From contig NZ_JAPSLK010000028.1 in the NCBI RefSeq assembly GCF_031180885.1, positions 23,014 to 87,013 on the forward strand: a stretch of 64,000 nt of DNA. The letters are read 5' to 3'. Position numbers and translations under genes: made by a program. The notes below the pieces were generated by a model. That model did not search any database, had not been told where the DNA came from, and worked only from the letters and a program-made list of their open reading frames with translations. Source of the stretch: Saccharothrix sp. GTDB taxonomy: Bacteria; Actinomycetota; Actinomycetes; Mycobacteriales; Pseudonocardiaceae. This document shows positions 46,529-55,649 of the stretch, piece by piece (positions within the stretch are counted from its first letter, which is position 1; each line of letters begins with the position of its first letter).

Positions 46529-48580
46529 TCAGAGGACTTCGAGGGGGTCGAGTTTGATTCTGATCGGGGTGGGGTCCTTGCGGGCGCTGCGGGTGGCCTG
46601 GAGGGTGGCCAGGTGTTCGGCCAGGGCCTTGCCGTGGACCCTGGAGACGCGGACCAGGGCGCGTTCGCGCTGCTCGTCGTCGGACAGGGGGACCGGGCCC
46701 AGGACTTCGCCGGTGGGAGGGAGGACGAGGTCTTCCAGGGCGGTGGCCAGGGCGTCTGGAGGGCCGTCCAAGGTCGCCATGCGCACGGCCGGGGGGAAGC
46801 CCAGTTCGGTTCGGGCCGCCAGTTCCTGTCGGGCGTGCCAGACCGGGTCCCACCGGACCAGTGCCTGGACCGGTGGGAGGCTCGAGTCGGCGATCACCAC
46901 GACCCTGCCCGCCGGGCGCGCGAGGGCGGCCGCCGTCATCCAACGGCGGAGGGTTTCTTCAGTCGCGCGCAGGTCGGCGCGGCCGAGGAGGGCCCAGCCG
47001 TCGAGCAGCAGGACGGCGCCGTAGCCGCCCTCGGCGGTCGGTTCGGCGCCCGGCGTGGCGACGACCAGTGAACGGCCACCCGGCACGGTCGCCAGCACCT
47101 CGTCACCACCGGACGTGCGCACGGGGATGTTGCTGAACGCCCGCCCCAACTCCTCCGCCGTCCGGCGCGCGCCGATCACCTGCCCGCGCAGCCGCCGCGA
47201 CCCGCACGCGGGACACCGGAACGCCGCCTCCGTCGCCCCGCACCACCGGCAGTACGCGGGCTTCGGCACGCCGTCGTCCGTGCCACCCGGCAGCGCCAAC
47301 GGACCCGCGCACCGACGGCACCGCGCCGCCGCCCGGCACTGCCCGCACGCCAACGCCGGCACGTACCCCCGGCGCGGCACCTGGATCAGCACCGGCGCGT
47401 TCTCCTCGAACGCCGCCCGCGCCGCCTCGAACGCGATCGAGGGCAGCCGCGCACTGCGCGCGGCCGGGTCCTTCACGTCCTGCCACGCGCTGTCGCCCAC
47501 CGCCGCCACGCGCGGCGCGACCGCACGCAGGGTCTCGCGCGCCGCGACCACCTCGTGCGCCCAGCCGCTGTCCACCAGCAACTGCGCCTCGGCGGTCCGC
47601 GCGAACCCGCCGACCAGCAGCGACGCCCCGGTCAGGTGCGCCCGCTGGACCAGCACGTCCCGCACGTTCGGGTAAGGCATGCGCGGCTCGGCGTGCAGGT
47701 CGTCCCCGTCGTCCCACACCACGACCAGCCCCAGGTCGTGCACCGGCGCCAGGGCCGCTCCGCGCGTGCCCAGCACCAGCCGCACCGACCCGCGCCGCAC
47801 GGCCAGCCACCGCCGGTACCGCTCGGCGGGTCCCAGGTCGGCCGACAGCGTGACCACCGCGTCGGGACCGGCCAGCGCCGCGCACGCCGCGTGCAGCCGG
47901 GCGAGGTCGCGGTGGTCCGGCACGACCACCAACGCACCCCGACCCGTGCTGACCACGGTCGTGGCCGCCTCGGCCAGGCGTGCGGGCCAGTCCTCGGCGG
48001 GCAGCGCCTGCCACACCGCGCGCGCCGTCCGGCCGGCGCGCAGGGCGTCGAGCAGGTTCGGCCCGAACGGGTACCGCGCCCAGCCCTCGGCCGCCTGCGC
48101 CCAGGGACCCGCTGCCTGGGGACCCGCTGCCTGAGAACCCGGTGCCGGCAGTACTGGTGCCGGCGGTAGCGGTGCCGGCGGCGGGGACGGCTCGGCCTCG
48201 GTGCGGGCGTGCCGGGGTGGCACCGCCATCCGCAGCACGTCGGTCAACGTGCCCGCGTACCGGTCCGCCACCGCCCGCGCCAGGGCCGCCACCTCCGGCG
48301 ACAGCACCGGCTCCGGTGAAATCACCCGGTCCAGGAACGTCAGCTTGCGGCCGTAGTCCGACTCCTCCACGCGTTCGAGGAGGTAGCCGTCGACCAACTG
48401 ACCCGCGAACCGCACCCGCACCCGGCAGCCGGGCACCGCGTCCGCGTCCTGTTCGGTCGAGACCTGGTAGTCGAACGGACGGTCCAGGTGAGGCAGCGGA
48501 ACGTCCACACAGATCCGGGCGACGGGCAGCGTCGACGCGGGTACGCGTTCCCCGCGACGAGCGCTCGCCTTGCCTGCCAT
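46529..48580 (-). CDS. priA: PriA (primosomal protein N') lacking helicase ATP-binding motifs
   Basis: 683 residues. Recognisable PriA framework: N-terminal 3'-DNA-binding domain (VARICVDVPLPHLDRPFDYQV, GCRVRVRFAGQLVDGYLL), the Zn clusters CGQC, CRRC, CRWC and CPAC (~410-465) and the C-terminal domain. Walker A is absent: the expected GxGKT position reads VVSTGRGALVVVPD, and the DEAH-like site reads VVWDDGDDLHAE. This loss is typical of actinobacterial PriA, thought to act as a non-helicase loader. A Pro/Ala-rich insert (~130-160) has short repeats. A perfect LexA-type box lies ~78 bp upstream. Its place after metK is conserved. Confidence 0.9.
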   Translation of the reverse strand: MAGKASARRGERVPASTLPVARICVDVPLPHLDRPFDYQVSTEQDADAVPGCRVRVRFAGQLVDGYLLERVEESDYGRKLTFLDRVISPEPVLSPEVAALARAVADRYAGTLTDVLRMAVPPRHARTEAEPSPPPAPLPPAPVLPAPGSQAAGPQAAGPWAQAAEGWARYPFGPNLLDALRAGRTARAVWQALPAEDWPARLAEAATTVVSTGRGALVVVPDHRDLARLHAACAALAGPDAVVTLSADLGPAERYRRWLAVRRGSVRLVLGTRGAALAPVHDLGLVVVWDDGDDLHAEPRMPYPNVRDVLVQRAHLTGASLLVGGFARTAEAQLLVDSGWAHEVVAARETLRAVAPRVAAVGDSAWQDVKDPAARSARLPSIAFEAARAAFEENAPVLIQVPRRGYVPALACGQCRAAARCRRCAGPLALPGGTDDGVPKPAYCRWCGATEAAFRCPACGSRRLRGQVIGARRTAEELGRAFSNIPVRTSGGDEVLATVPGGRSLVVATPGAEPTAEGGYGAVLLLDGWALLGRADLRATEETLRRWMTAAALARPAGRVVVIADSSLPPVQALVRWDPVWHARQELAARTELGFPPAVRMATLDGPPDALATALEDLVLPPTGEVLGPVPLSDDEQRERALVRVSRVHGKALAEHLATLQATRSARKDPTPIRIKLDPLEVL

Positions 48581-48637
48581 GCGCTGAGGTCTACCAGAGT
48601 GCCTCCTCGTGGTTGTCGGGACGGTAGGCCGGGTGTG

Positions 48638-48647
48638 ATGACGTCAT
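48638..48647. promoter_or_regulatory. Perfect palindrome ATGACGTCAT in the priA promoter
   Basis: A 10-bp perfect palindrome between the LexA-type box and the priA ATG (48580). No known actinobacterial regulator can be assigned by eye. Confidence 0.35.
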
Positions 48648-48657
48648 GGGTCTAGTT

Positions 48658-48673
48658 TCGAACGTGTGTTCGA
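48658..48673. promoter_or_regulatory. LexA (SOS) box upstream of priA
   Basis: TCGAACGTGTGTTCGA is a perfect match to the actinobacterial/mycobacterial SOS box TCGAAC-N4-GTTCGA, and symmetry extends one more base on each side. It lies 11 bp beyond the MBL gene stop and 78 bp upstream of the priA start on the minus strand, so priA is the only gene placed to be controlled. Confidence 0.8.
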
Positions 48674-48684
48674 ATTGCGCAAGA

Positions 48685-49449
48685 TCACTTTCGGGTGAAG
48701 GTCGGGTCGAGGAGGTTGTCCACGCCGGCTGACGAAAAGGCGTCGACCAGCGCGTCTCGGCCCTCGGTGAAGTGGCCCCAGCCTTCGAAGTGCACGGGGA
48801 CTACGCGACGTGCGCCCAGCAAGCGTGCGGCCTCGGCTGCCTGCTCGCTGTTCAGGGTGAGGAGGGCTCCGTCGAACAGGATCGTTCGGGCCGCGCCGGC
48901 GAACAGCACGGCGGTGTCCACGGGGCCGACGCGGGATGCGATCTCTTTCACGACCGGGAGCGAGGCGTTGTCGCCGCTGACGTAGACCGTCGGCAGGTCG
49001 GGCGCGGTCAGGACGAATCCGACGACCTCACCGGTGATCGGCTCGCACCCGTCGGGGCCGTGCTGGGCGGGCGTCGCCGTGATGGTCAGGGTGCCGCCGT
49101 CGGGGCGGGGGAGTTCGACGTGCTCCCAGGGTGCGAGTCCGCGCGCGGTGCCGCCCAGGCGCTTCGCCCCGCTGGGGGTGGTGAGGGTCAGCGGGACGTC
49201 GGCGAGCAGGGCGCGGCCGGCGCGGTCGAGGTTGTCCGGGTGCTCGTCGTGGGAGAGGAGGACGGCGTCGAGGTGGCCCAGTTCGGCCGGGGTGGTGGCG
49301 GTCGGGGCGGTCTTGGTCAGGACGCGCGTGCCGCCGACGGAGTAGTCGCCGGGCGGGTCGAACGTCGGGTCGGTGAGCAGGCGCAGGCCGCCGACCTCGA
49401 TCAACGCGGTCGGACCGCCGAAGGTGCGCACGGTGATCTGCTCGTACAT
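48685..49449 (-). CDS. Metallo-beta-lactamase-fold hydrolase (UlaG-like)
   Basis: 254 residues. MBL fold with ALIEVGGLRLLTDPTFD, a variant metal motif LLSHDEHPDNLDRAG in place of HxHxDH, TATPAQHGPDG, VYVSGDNA and the final VPVHFEGWGHF histidine. This is the UlaG/YtnP-like branch, often phosphodiesterases or lactonases of unknown substrate. The ATG at 49449 was chosen because AGGGGGA lies just upstream; an ATG at 49464 is further out. Confidence 0.85.
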   Translation of the reverse strand: MYEQITVRTFGGPTALIEVGGLRLLTDPTFDPPGDYSVGGTRVLTKTAPTATTPAELGHLDAVLLSHDEHPDNLDRAGRALLADVPLTLTTPSGAKRLGGTARGLAPWEHVELPRPDGGTLTITATPAQHGPDGCEPITGEVVGFVLTAPDLPTVYVSGDNASLPVVKEIASRVGPVDTAVLFAGAARTILFDGALLTLNSEQAAEAARLLGARRVVPVHFEGWGHFTEGRDALVDAFSSAGVDNLLDPTFTRK

Positions 49450-49659
49450 GTGTCCCCCTGTCATGGATAAACCTCGACGACGCCATGGCGCGGACGCCGA
49501 CCGCGTCGTTGCTGCGGTGAGACCCGGTGCGCGGGCTCTACCGGGAGTCGCCGCATCCGGTCAATGGGGTGCGAACTTGCGGCAAAGACCAGGAGCGCGG
49601 CCGTTCAGGCCGGAACCCGAAGAACCGCTGGTCGGCCGCCTGTGCCGGCCGTGCCGGCC

Positions 49660-49709
49660 GGCCTCCGGCCCCCGCTTCCATTCTCCCACGGGGGTATGAC
49701 AATTCCGGG
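49660..49709. repeat. Dispersed repeat A, copy 2
   Basis: 44 of 50 positions identical to 813-862. It lies in the 338-bp gap (49450-49787) upstream of ggt, ~80 bp before the ATG, in which I see no other gene. The CCCCCG/ACGGGGG stem is kept; the ATTGTC/GACAAT pairing of copy 1 is broken. Confidence 0.75.
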
Positions 49710-49787
49710 TTGCCGAGGAGCGGGGGCCGAAGGGGCGTGTGGGTGTTGGGGGTTCTCCGGGTGGCGGTTCAGGAGTAGAAGGGAACG

Positions 49788-51557
49788 ATGCTCCGGTCGA
49801 CCAGCACCCTCGCCGCCCTCGCCGTGGTGGCCGCACTCGCCGTCCCCACCACCGCCGCCCAAGCCACCGAAGCACCCCGCGAACCCGAAGCCGTCGGCGC
49901 GGGCGGGGTCGTTGCCAGCGTCGACCCCGACGCCTCGCAGATCGGCATCGACGTCCTGCGCCGCGGTGGGAACGCCGTCGACGCCGCCGTTGCCACCGCG
50001 GCCGCCCTTGGGGTCACCGACCCGTTCTCCGCCGGGATTGGGGGCGGCGGGTTCCTCGTCTACTACGACGCCAAGACCCGCAAGGTGTCCACGATCGACG
50101 GGCGGGAGACCGCGCCGGCCGCCGCCACCGAGAACCTGTTCGTGGAGAACGGCAAGCCGATTCCCTTCCCCGAAGCGGTCACCAGCGGGCTGTCGGTGGG
50201 TGTTCCGGGTACGCCCCGGACGTGGCAGCGTGCGCTCCAGCGGTGGGGGACGATCTCGCTGGACAAAGCCCTCAAACCCGCCGAGGACCTGGCCCGCCGG
50301 GGCTTCACGGTCGACGCCACCTTCCACCGCCAGGTCAGCGAGAACGCCGCCCGCTTCGCCGACTTCACCTCCAGTGAAGCCCTGTTCCTGCCGGTCCCGG
50401 CGGTCGGCAGCACGTTCCGCAACCCCGACCTCGCCGACACCTACCGCGCCCTGCGCAAGGACGGCGTCTCCGCGCTCTACAAGGGCGGCATCGGGCGGGA
50501 CGTCGTCAAGACGGTCACGCAGCCGCCGGTCAAGCCCACGTCGACCCGGAACGTCCGCCCCGGCGCGATGACCATGACCGACCTGGGCAACTACAACGCC
50601 CCGCAGCGCGAACCCAGCCACACCACCTACCGCGGCCTGGACGTCTACGGCATGGCCCCGCCCTCCTCCGGCGGCACCACGGTCGGCGAGGCGCTGAACA
50701 TCCTCGAAACCACCAAGCTCGCCGACGAGTCCCGCACCCAGTACCTGCACCGGTTCCTGGAGGCCAGCCGGCTCTCCTTCGCCGACCGCAACCGGTGGGT
50801 GGGCGACCCCAGCTTCTCCGACGTCCCCACCAAGGAACTGCTGTCGCAGGAGTACGCCGACACCCGCGCGTGCCTGATCTCGGCCACCACCGCCATGGCC
50901 GGCGCGGTCGCGCCCGGCGACCCGCGCAACCCCAAGCCCTGCGGCACGGACGGCACCGAAGCGCCCACCCCGTACGAGGGCACCGACACCACGCACCTGA
51001 CCGTCGCCGACCGGTGGGGCAACGTCGCCGCCTACACCCTCACCATCGAGCAGGAGGGCGGCAGCGGCATCGTCGTCCCCGGCCGCGGGTTCCTGCTCAA
51101 CAACGAGCTGACCGACTTCTCCTTCACCCCGGTCACCCCCGGCGTCCCGGACCCGAACCTGCCCGGCCCGGGCAAGCGCCCGCGGTCCTCGATGTCGCCG
51201 ACGATCGTCCTGGACCACGGCAAGCCGGTGCTGGCCCTGGGCTCGCCGGGCGGCGCGAGCATCATCACCACCGTCCTCCACGTCCTCACCCAGCGCCTGG
51301 ACCGCGGTCTCACGCTGCGCCAGGCCATCGAGGCGCCCCGCGCGTCCCAGCGCAACGCCACCAACACCCAGGCCGAGGCCGCGTTCCTGGCCACCCAGGA
51401 CGACGAGGCCCTGGCCGCGCTGGGCCACCGCTTCACCTCGACCGGCGAGATCGGCGCGGTCACCGCCGTCGAACGCCTGCCCGACGGCCGGTGGCGCGCC
51501 GCCACCGAACCGACCCGCCGCGGCGGCGGCGCGGCCCGCGTCGTCTGGCCCCGCTAG
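49788..51557 (+). CDS. ggt: Gamma-glutamyltransferase / glutathione hydrolase
   Basis: 589 residues. Sec signal peptide (1-26, cleavage after TTAAQA) for secretion. The proenzyme self-cleaves before the Thr nucleophile, Thr402 in YEGTDTTHLTVADRWGN. The large subunit has GGNAVDAAVATAAALGV and GIGGGGFLVYYD with the Arg in GRETAPAAA, and the small subunit has SSMSPTIVLD and LGSPGGASIITTV oxyanion residues. Flanked by dispersed repeat A upstream and repeat B downstream. Confidence 0.95.
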   Translation: MLRSTSTLAALAVVAALAVPTTAAQATEAPREPEAVGAGGVVASVDPDASQIGIDVLRRGGNAVDAAVATAAALGVTDPFSAGIGGGGFLVYYDAKTRKVSTIDGRETAPAAATENLFVENGKPIPFPEAVTSGLSVGVPGTPRTWQRALQRWGTISLDKALKPAEDLARRGFTVDATFHRQVSENAARFADFTSSEALFLPVPAVGSTFRNPDLADTYRALRKDGVSALYKGGIGRDVVKTVTQPPVKPTSTRNVRPGAMTMTDLGNYNAPQREPSHTTYRGLDVYGMAPPSSGGTTVGEALNILETTKLADESRTQYLHRFLEASRLSFADRNRWVGDPSFSDVPTKELLSQEYADTRACLISATTAMAGAVAPGDPRNPKPCGTDGTEAPTPYEGTDTTHLTVADRWGNVAAYTLTIEQEGGSGIVVPGRGFLLNNELTDFSFTPVTPGVPDPNLPGPGKRPRSSMSPTIVLDHGKPVLALGSPGGASIITTVLHVLTQRLDRGLTLRQAIEAPRASQRNATNTQAEAAFLATQDDEALAALGHRFTSTGEIGAVTAVERLPDGRWRAATEPTRRGGGAARVVWPR

Positions 51558-51591
51558 GCGCGCGAGGCCGCCGTCGGCTTGTCGCGTCGCC

Positions 51592-51645
51592 TTTTCCGAC
51601 GATCACGCTTTCCGATCGGCGGGAAACGCGGCGTGACGAGCCGAC
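51592..51645. repeat. Dispersed repeat B, copy 2
   Basis: 51 of 54 positions match 9953-10006, with GACGATCACGCTTT and GATCGGCGGGAAACGCGGCG fully shared. It begins 35 bp after the ggt stop in a 452-bp region (51558-52009) that otherwise holds only a small minus-strand frame. Confidence 0.75.
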
Positions 51646-51705
51646 CCCCGGGGCGGCCGAGCCGCGACGCCGGAGGCGGCGCCATTCACCACAGCCGCCC
51701 CCGGC

Positions 51706-51894
51706 TTAGGAAACGGGACCGGTCTGCAACACGGTCCCGTCGGCCGCGTATGCCCTCGCTTGCACTCCCGACAGCACCCGCGGGTCCAGCGACGGCAGTC
51801 CGCTGACCACCCCGGCGAACGTCCGGTCCCGCACCTCCACCCACGCCCCCGGGTCGTGGCACCCCTCATGCACCTGAGTAGCCGCACCGGTCAT
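51706..51894 (-). CDS. Possible small hypothetical protein
   Basis: 62 codons, ATG at 51894, TAA at 51708-51706. The translation (MTGAATQVHEGCHDPGAWVE onward, ending RAYAADGTVLQTGPVS) reads like normal protein rather than antisense noise, but no family or good ribosome-binding site is seen. A hairpin with perfect 9-bp arms (ACGGGACCG/CGGTCCCGT, 51713-51740) covers its last codons. It might be the end of a decayed gene. Confidence 0.35.
   Translation of the reverse strand: MTGAATQVHEGCHDPGAWVEVRDRTFAGVVSGLPSLDPRVLSGVQARAYAADGTVLQTGPVS
51713..51740. terminator. Hairpin downstream of ggt, within the small minus-strand frame
   Basis: Perfect 9-bp arms ACGGGACCG and CGGTCCCGT with a 10-nt loop, ~155 bp after the ggt stop. 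It may terminate ggt transcription or that of the small minus-strand frame. Confidence 0.4.
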
Positions 51895-52009
51895 CGATGT
51901 TGCACCCGACTCATCCCAGATGATGAGCCCGATCGGCTACTCCGAGCGGACGCGCGCGCATGGGCTCGAAAGGCACCGTGGTGGTACCGACGAGACCAGG
52001 GGAGGCGAC

Positions 52010-52150
52010 ATGACCACCATCACCATGACACCCGCGCAGACCAGGACCGCGACCGTCCCGGCGGGCCTGCTGACGGCCGCGCGTTTCCTGGGTCACTTCC
52101 TCGCCGCGCTGGTCGGTGTGATCTTCCTCGGCCGGGGCATGGAGCACTGA
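52010..52150 (+). CDS. 46-aa single-span membrane peptide
   Basis: ATG at 52010 with GGGGAGG 5 bp upstream. The peptide starts MTTITMTPAQTRTATVPAGL and has one membrane helix (LTAARFLGHFLAALVGVIFL), ending GRGMEH. Family unknown. It is independent of def, which has its own TAGACT element and leader 18 bp later. Confidence 0.6.
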   Translation: MTTITMTPAQTRTATVPAGLLTAARFLGHFLAALVGVIFLGRGMEH

Positions 52151-52202
52151 CCCCTCGCGCGCTCTCCTAGACTGGCCGTCTGCCCCGTTGCGAGGAGAGT
52201 GC

Positions 52203-52751
52203 GTGACCGTCCAACCCATCCGGCTGTTCGGCGACCCGGTGCTGCGGACCCCCGCCGTCGAGGTCACCGACTTCGACGCGGAGCTGCGCAAGCTGGTCAA
52301 GGACCTGTGGGACACCATGAGCGACGCCGGGGGCGCGGGGCTGGCGGCGCCGCAGCTCGGCGTGGGCCTGCGGGTGTTCACCTACCACTGCGACGGCTTC
52401 GCGGGACACCTGGTGAACCCCACGTTCGACGTCGTCGGCGAGGAGATGCAGGACGGCCCCGAGGGCTGCCTGTCCATCCCGGGGATGTCCTGGGACTGCC
52501 GGCGGCACCTGCACGTGGTGGCGCGCGGCTGGAACATGCACGGCGAGCCGGTCGAGGTCGAGGGTTCGGAGCTGCTGGCGCGGTGCATCCAGCACGAGAC
52601 CGACCACCTCGACGGCGTGTTGTTCCTGGACCGCCTCGACGAGCAGACCCGCAAGCAGGCCATGCGCGAGATCCGGCAGCAGTCCTGGTTCGACGGCGCG
52701 CTGCCCACGCTCAAGCAGTCGCCGCACCCGCTGTTCGGGGGTGGTGCGTGA
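52203..52751 (+). CDS. def: Peptide deformylase
   Basis: 182 residues. The three PDF motifs are present: [20 protein letters not shown] (metal Cys) and QHETDHLDG (HExxH). Removes the N-formyl group from nascent proteins. GTG at 52203 has CGAGGAGA upstream. Overlaps fmt by 1 bp. A TAGACT -10 candidate lies at 52169-52174. Confidence 0.96.
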   Translation: MTVQPIRLFGDPVLRTPAVEVTDFDAELRKLVKDLWDTMSDAGGAGLAAPQLGVGLRVFTYHCDGFAGHLVNPTFDVVGEEMQDGPEGCLSIPGMSWDCRRHLHVVARGWNMHGEPVEVEGSELLARCIQHETDHLDGVLFLDRLDEQTRKQAMREIRQQSWFDGALPTLKQSPHPLFGGGA

Positions 52752-53674
52752 TGCGGCTGGTGTTCGCGGGCACGCCCGAGCCGGCGCTGCCGTCGCTCAA
52801 GGCCCTGCTGGAGTCCCGGCACGAGGTGGTGGCCGTGGTCACCCGCCCGGACGCCCCCGCCGGTCGCGGTCGGCGCGTCGAGCGCTCGCCGGTCGCCGCG
52901 CTGGCGGAGGAGCACGGCATCGAGGTGCTGACGCCGGCCAAGGCGAGCGACCCCGACTTCCTCGCCCGGCTGCGGGCGCTCCAGCCCGACCTGTGCCCGG
53001 TGGTGGCCTACGGCGCGCTGCTGCCCGAGTCGGCGCTGGCCATCCCCACCCACGGCTGGGTCAACCTGCACTTCTCGGTGCTGCCCGCCTGGCGCGGCGC
53101 GGCCCCGGTGCAGGCGGCGGTGCGGCACGGTGATGACATCACCGGGGCGACGACGTTCCGGATCGTCAAGGCGCTGGACGCGGGTCCGGTGTACGGGGTG
53201 GTGACCGAGCGGGTGCGCGAGCGCGACACGGCGGGCGACCTGCTGGGCCGGCTCGCGGAGTCCGGCGCCAAGCTGCTGGTGTCCACTGTGGACGGCATCG
53301 AGGACGGCACGCTGCGCCCGGTCGAGCAGTCCGAGGAGGGCGTCAGCTACGCCCCCAAGGTCACCGTGGACGACGGCCGGCTGGACTTCGCCGCGCCCGC
53401 GGCGGCCCTGGACCGGGTGGCCCGCGCGGTCACCCCGGACCCGGGCGCGTGGGCGGAGTTCCGCGGCGAACGGCTCAAGCTCGGCCCGGTCGTGCCGGTC
53501 GAACTCGACGGCCTGGCGCCGGGTGAGCTGAAGGTGGAGCGCAAGCGCGTGCTGGTCGGCACCGGCACCACGCCCGTGATGCTGACCGAGGTGCAGGCGC
53601 AGGGCAAGAAGCGGATGCCCGCCACGGACTGGGCGCGCGGCGTCCGCATCGAGGCCGGGGAGCGGATCTCATGA
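52751..53674 (+). CDS. fmt: Methionyl-tRNA formyltransferase
   Basis: 307 residues. [16 protein letters not shown], the catalytic [17 protein letters not shown] region and the [13 protein letters not shown] loop, plus the C-terminal OB-like domain. Formylates initiator Met-tRNA. Joined to def and rsmB by overlaps. Confidence 0.96.
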   Translation: MRLVFAGTPEPALPSLKALLESRHEVVAVVTRPDAPAGRGRRVERSPVAALAEEHGIEVLTPAKASDPDFLARLRALQPDLCPVVAYGALLPESALAIPTHGWVNLHFSVLPAWRGAAPVQAAVRHGDDITGATTFRIVKALDAGPVYGVVTERVRERDTAGDLLGRLAESGAKLLVSTVDGIEDGTLRPVEQSEEGVSYAPKVTVDDGRLDFAAPAAALDRVARAVTPDPGAWAEFRGERLKLGPVVPVELDGLAPGELKVERKRVLVGTGTTPVMLTEVQAQGKKRMPATDWARGVRIEAGERIS

Positions 53675-55098
53675 CACAGCGGTCGTCCCGTCCCTCCCGG
53701 CCCCGCCGGCCGCACCCGCCGCGCCGCCGCACCGGCCCGTCCCGCCCGCCGGTGGAGGACCCGGCGCGCCAGGCGGCGCTGGACACGCTGCGTGCCGTGC
53801 GGCAGCGCGACGCCTACGCGAACCTGGTGCTGCCGGGCCTGCTGCGCGAGCGCCGGATCACCGGCCGCGACGCCGCCCTGGCCACCGAACTGGCCTACGG
53901 GACCGCGCGGGCGCAGGGGCTGCTGGACGCGGTGCTCACCGCGTGCTCCGACCGGCCACTGTCCGAAGTGGACGGTTCGGTGCTGGACGCCCTGCGGTTG
54001 GGCGCTTACCAGCTCCTGCGGACCCGCATCCCGGCGCACGCCGCCGTCGCGTCCACTGTGGACCTGGTGCGCGCCGAGCTGGGTTCCGGTGCCGCCGGGT
54101 TCGCCAACGCCGTGCTGCGGCGGGTGACCGAGCAGGACGAGGCGGCCTGGGTCGAGGAGGTCGCGCCGGACGAGGACGCCGACCCGATCGGCTACCTGGC
54201 CATGGCCAACGCGCACCCGCGGTGGATCGCGCAAGCGTTCGCGGAAGCGCTGGGTAGTCGCGGCGAGCCGTTGCGGGAGGCGTTGGCGGCCGACGACGCC
54301 CGGCCGCTGGTGCACCTGGCCGCGCGGCCCGGGGAGTGCAGCTCCGACGAACTGGCCGCGATGACCGGCGGCGAGGTCGCGCCGTACTCGCCGTACGGGG
54401 TGCACCTGGAGGCCGGCGCGGGCGACCCCGGCGACCTGGACCCGGTGCGCGAGCGGCTGGCGTCGGTGCAGGACGAGGGCAGCCAGCTGTGCGCCCTGGC
54501 GCTGACCCGGGCGCCGGTCGAGGGCTCGGACGAGCGGTGGCTGGACCTGTGCGCGGGACCGGGCGGCAAGGCCGTGCTGCTGGGCGCGCTGGCGTCGCTG
54601 TCGGGCGCGACCCTGGACGCGGTGGAGAAGGCCCCGCACCGGGCGGAGCTGATCCGCAAGGCCGCCGGGGACCTGCCGATCACCGTGCACGTGGCTGACG
54701 GCCGGGACTCCGGGCTGCCCGAGGGCGGGTTCGACCGGGTCCTGGTGGACGCCCCGTGCACCGGGTTGGGCGCGCTGCGGCGGCGTCCCGAGGCGCGGTG
54801 GCGGCGGCAGCCGTCCGACGTGGCCCCGCTGGCCCGGTTGCAGCGCGAACTGCTGACCGCCGCGTTGGACCTGGTCCGGCCCGGTGGCGTGGTGGCGTAC
54901 GTGGTGTGCTCGCCGCACCTGTCGGAGTCGGTCGGCGTGGTCGCGGACGTGGCGCGGCGCACCGGCGCGGAGCGCCTGGACACCCGCGAGTGCTTCCCGG
55001 GCGTGCCGGACCTGGGCAACGGCCCGCACGTGCAGCTGTGGCCGCACATGCACGGCACCGACGCCATGTTCTGCGCCCTGCTGCGCCGCCCGGCATGA
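53671..55098 (+). CDS. rsmB: 16S rRNA m5C967 methyltransferase RsmB/Fmu
   Basis: 475 residues. An Arg/Pro-rich N-tail, a NusB-like RNA-binding domain (~40-170), then the methyltransferase: [19 protein letters not shown] (SAM), the [20 protein letters not shown] catalytic Cys motif and a second Cys in VVCSPH. Overlaps fmt and the flavoprotein gene by 4 bp. Confidence 0.93.
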   Translation: MTQRSSRPSRPRRPHPPRRRTGPSRPPVEDPARQAALDTLRAVRQRDAYANLVLPGLLRERRITGRDAALATELAYGTARAQGLLDAVLTACSDRPLSEVDGSVLDALRLGAYQLLRTRIPAHAAVASTVDLVRAELGSGAAGFANAVLRRVTEQDEAAWVEEVAPDEDADPIGYLAMANAHPRWIAQAFAEALGSRGEPLREALAADDARPLVHLAARPGECSSDELAAMTGGEVAPYSPYGVHLEAGAGDPGDLDPVRERLASVQDEGSQLCALALTRAPVEGSDERWLDLCAGPGGKAVLLGALASLSGATLDAVEKAPHRAELIRKAAGDLPITVHVADGRDSGLPEGGFDRVLVDAPCTGLGALRRRPEARWRRQPSDVAPLARLQRELLTAALDLVRPGGVVAYVVCSPHLSESVGVVADVARRTGAERLDTRECFPGVPDLGNGPHVQLWPHMHGTDAMFCALLRRPA

Positions 55099-55613
55099 CC
55101 CGACCGGTGCTGGGGCTGGTCGCGTCGGCGGCCGGCGGGGTGGAGACGTGGTTGCGGCCGGGGTTGGCGGAGCCGTTGGCGCGGCAGGGGTGGCGGTTGG
55201 CCATCACGCTCACCCCGACCGTCGCGCGGTGGCTGGAACCCCAGCTGGGTGAACTCGCCGCGTTGACCGACCTGCCGGTGCGCTGGACCTCGCGACTGCC
55301 GACGGAACCGAAACCGCACCCGGTTCCGGACGCGTTCGTGTTCGCGCCGGCGACGCTGAACTCCATCGCGAAACTTTCACTCGGCATCGGCGACAACCAA
55401 GCGCTGACCGTTTTGGGCGAAGCGCTCGGCCGGCGCGCGCCGATGGTCGTGCTCGCCCAGGTTGGCGCAGACCAATCCCATCATCCCGCCTATTCCGGAC
55501 ACCTGGCCGTGCTGCGCGACGCGGGTGTGGCGGTCGTCTCCGGAGGCCCGGAAGAGGTGCTGGAAGAACTGGCCGCGGTTGCGCCGTTCGTCGCATTCGA
55601 CAAATGGGCGTGA
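55095..55613 (+). CDS. HFCD-type flavoprotein
   Basis: 172 residues. Flavoprotein fold of Cys-decarboxylase type: GLVASAAGGVETWLRPG, LAITLTPTVARWL, the PDAFVFAPATLNSIAKLSLGI motif (PAxxNS/T contacts FMN) and DNQALTVLGEAL. The catalytic His of LanD/CoaC enzymes is not obvious. Substrate unknown. It is translationally coupled to rsmB but placed before the large regulator gene; either association is possible. Confidence 0.8.
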   Translation: MTRPVLGLVASAAGGVETWLRPGLAEPLARQGWRLAITLTPTVARWLEPQLGELAALTDLPVRWTSRLPTEPKPHPVPDAFVFAPATLNSIAKLSLGIGDNQALTVLGEALGRRAPMVVLAQVGADQSHHPAYSGHLAVLRDAGVAVVSGGPEEVLEELAAVAPFVAFDKWA

Positions 55614-55649
55614 ATTGACAGCCAACCGAGATTCGTAGCAGGCTGGCCC

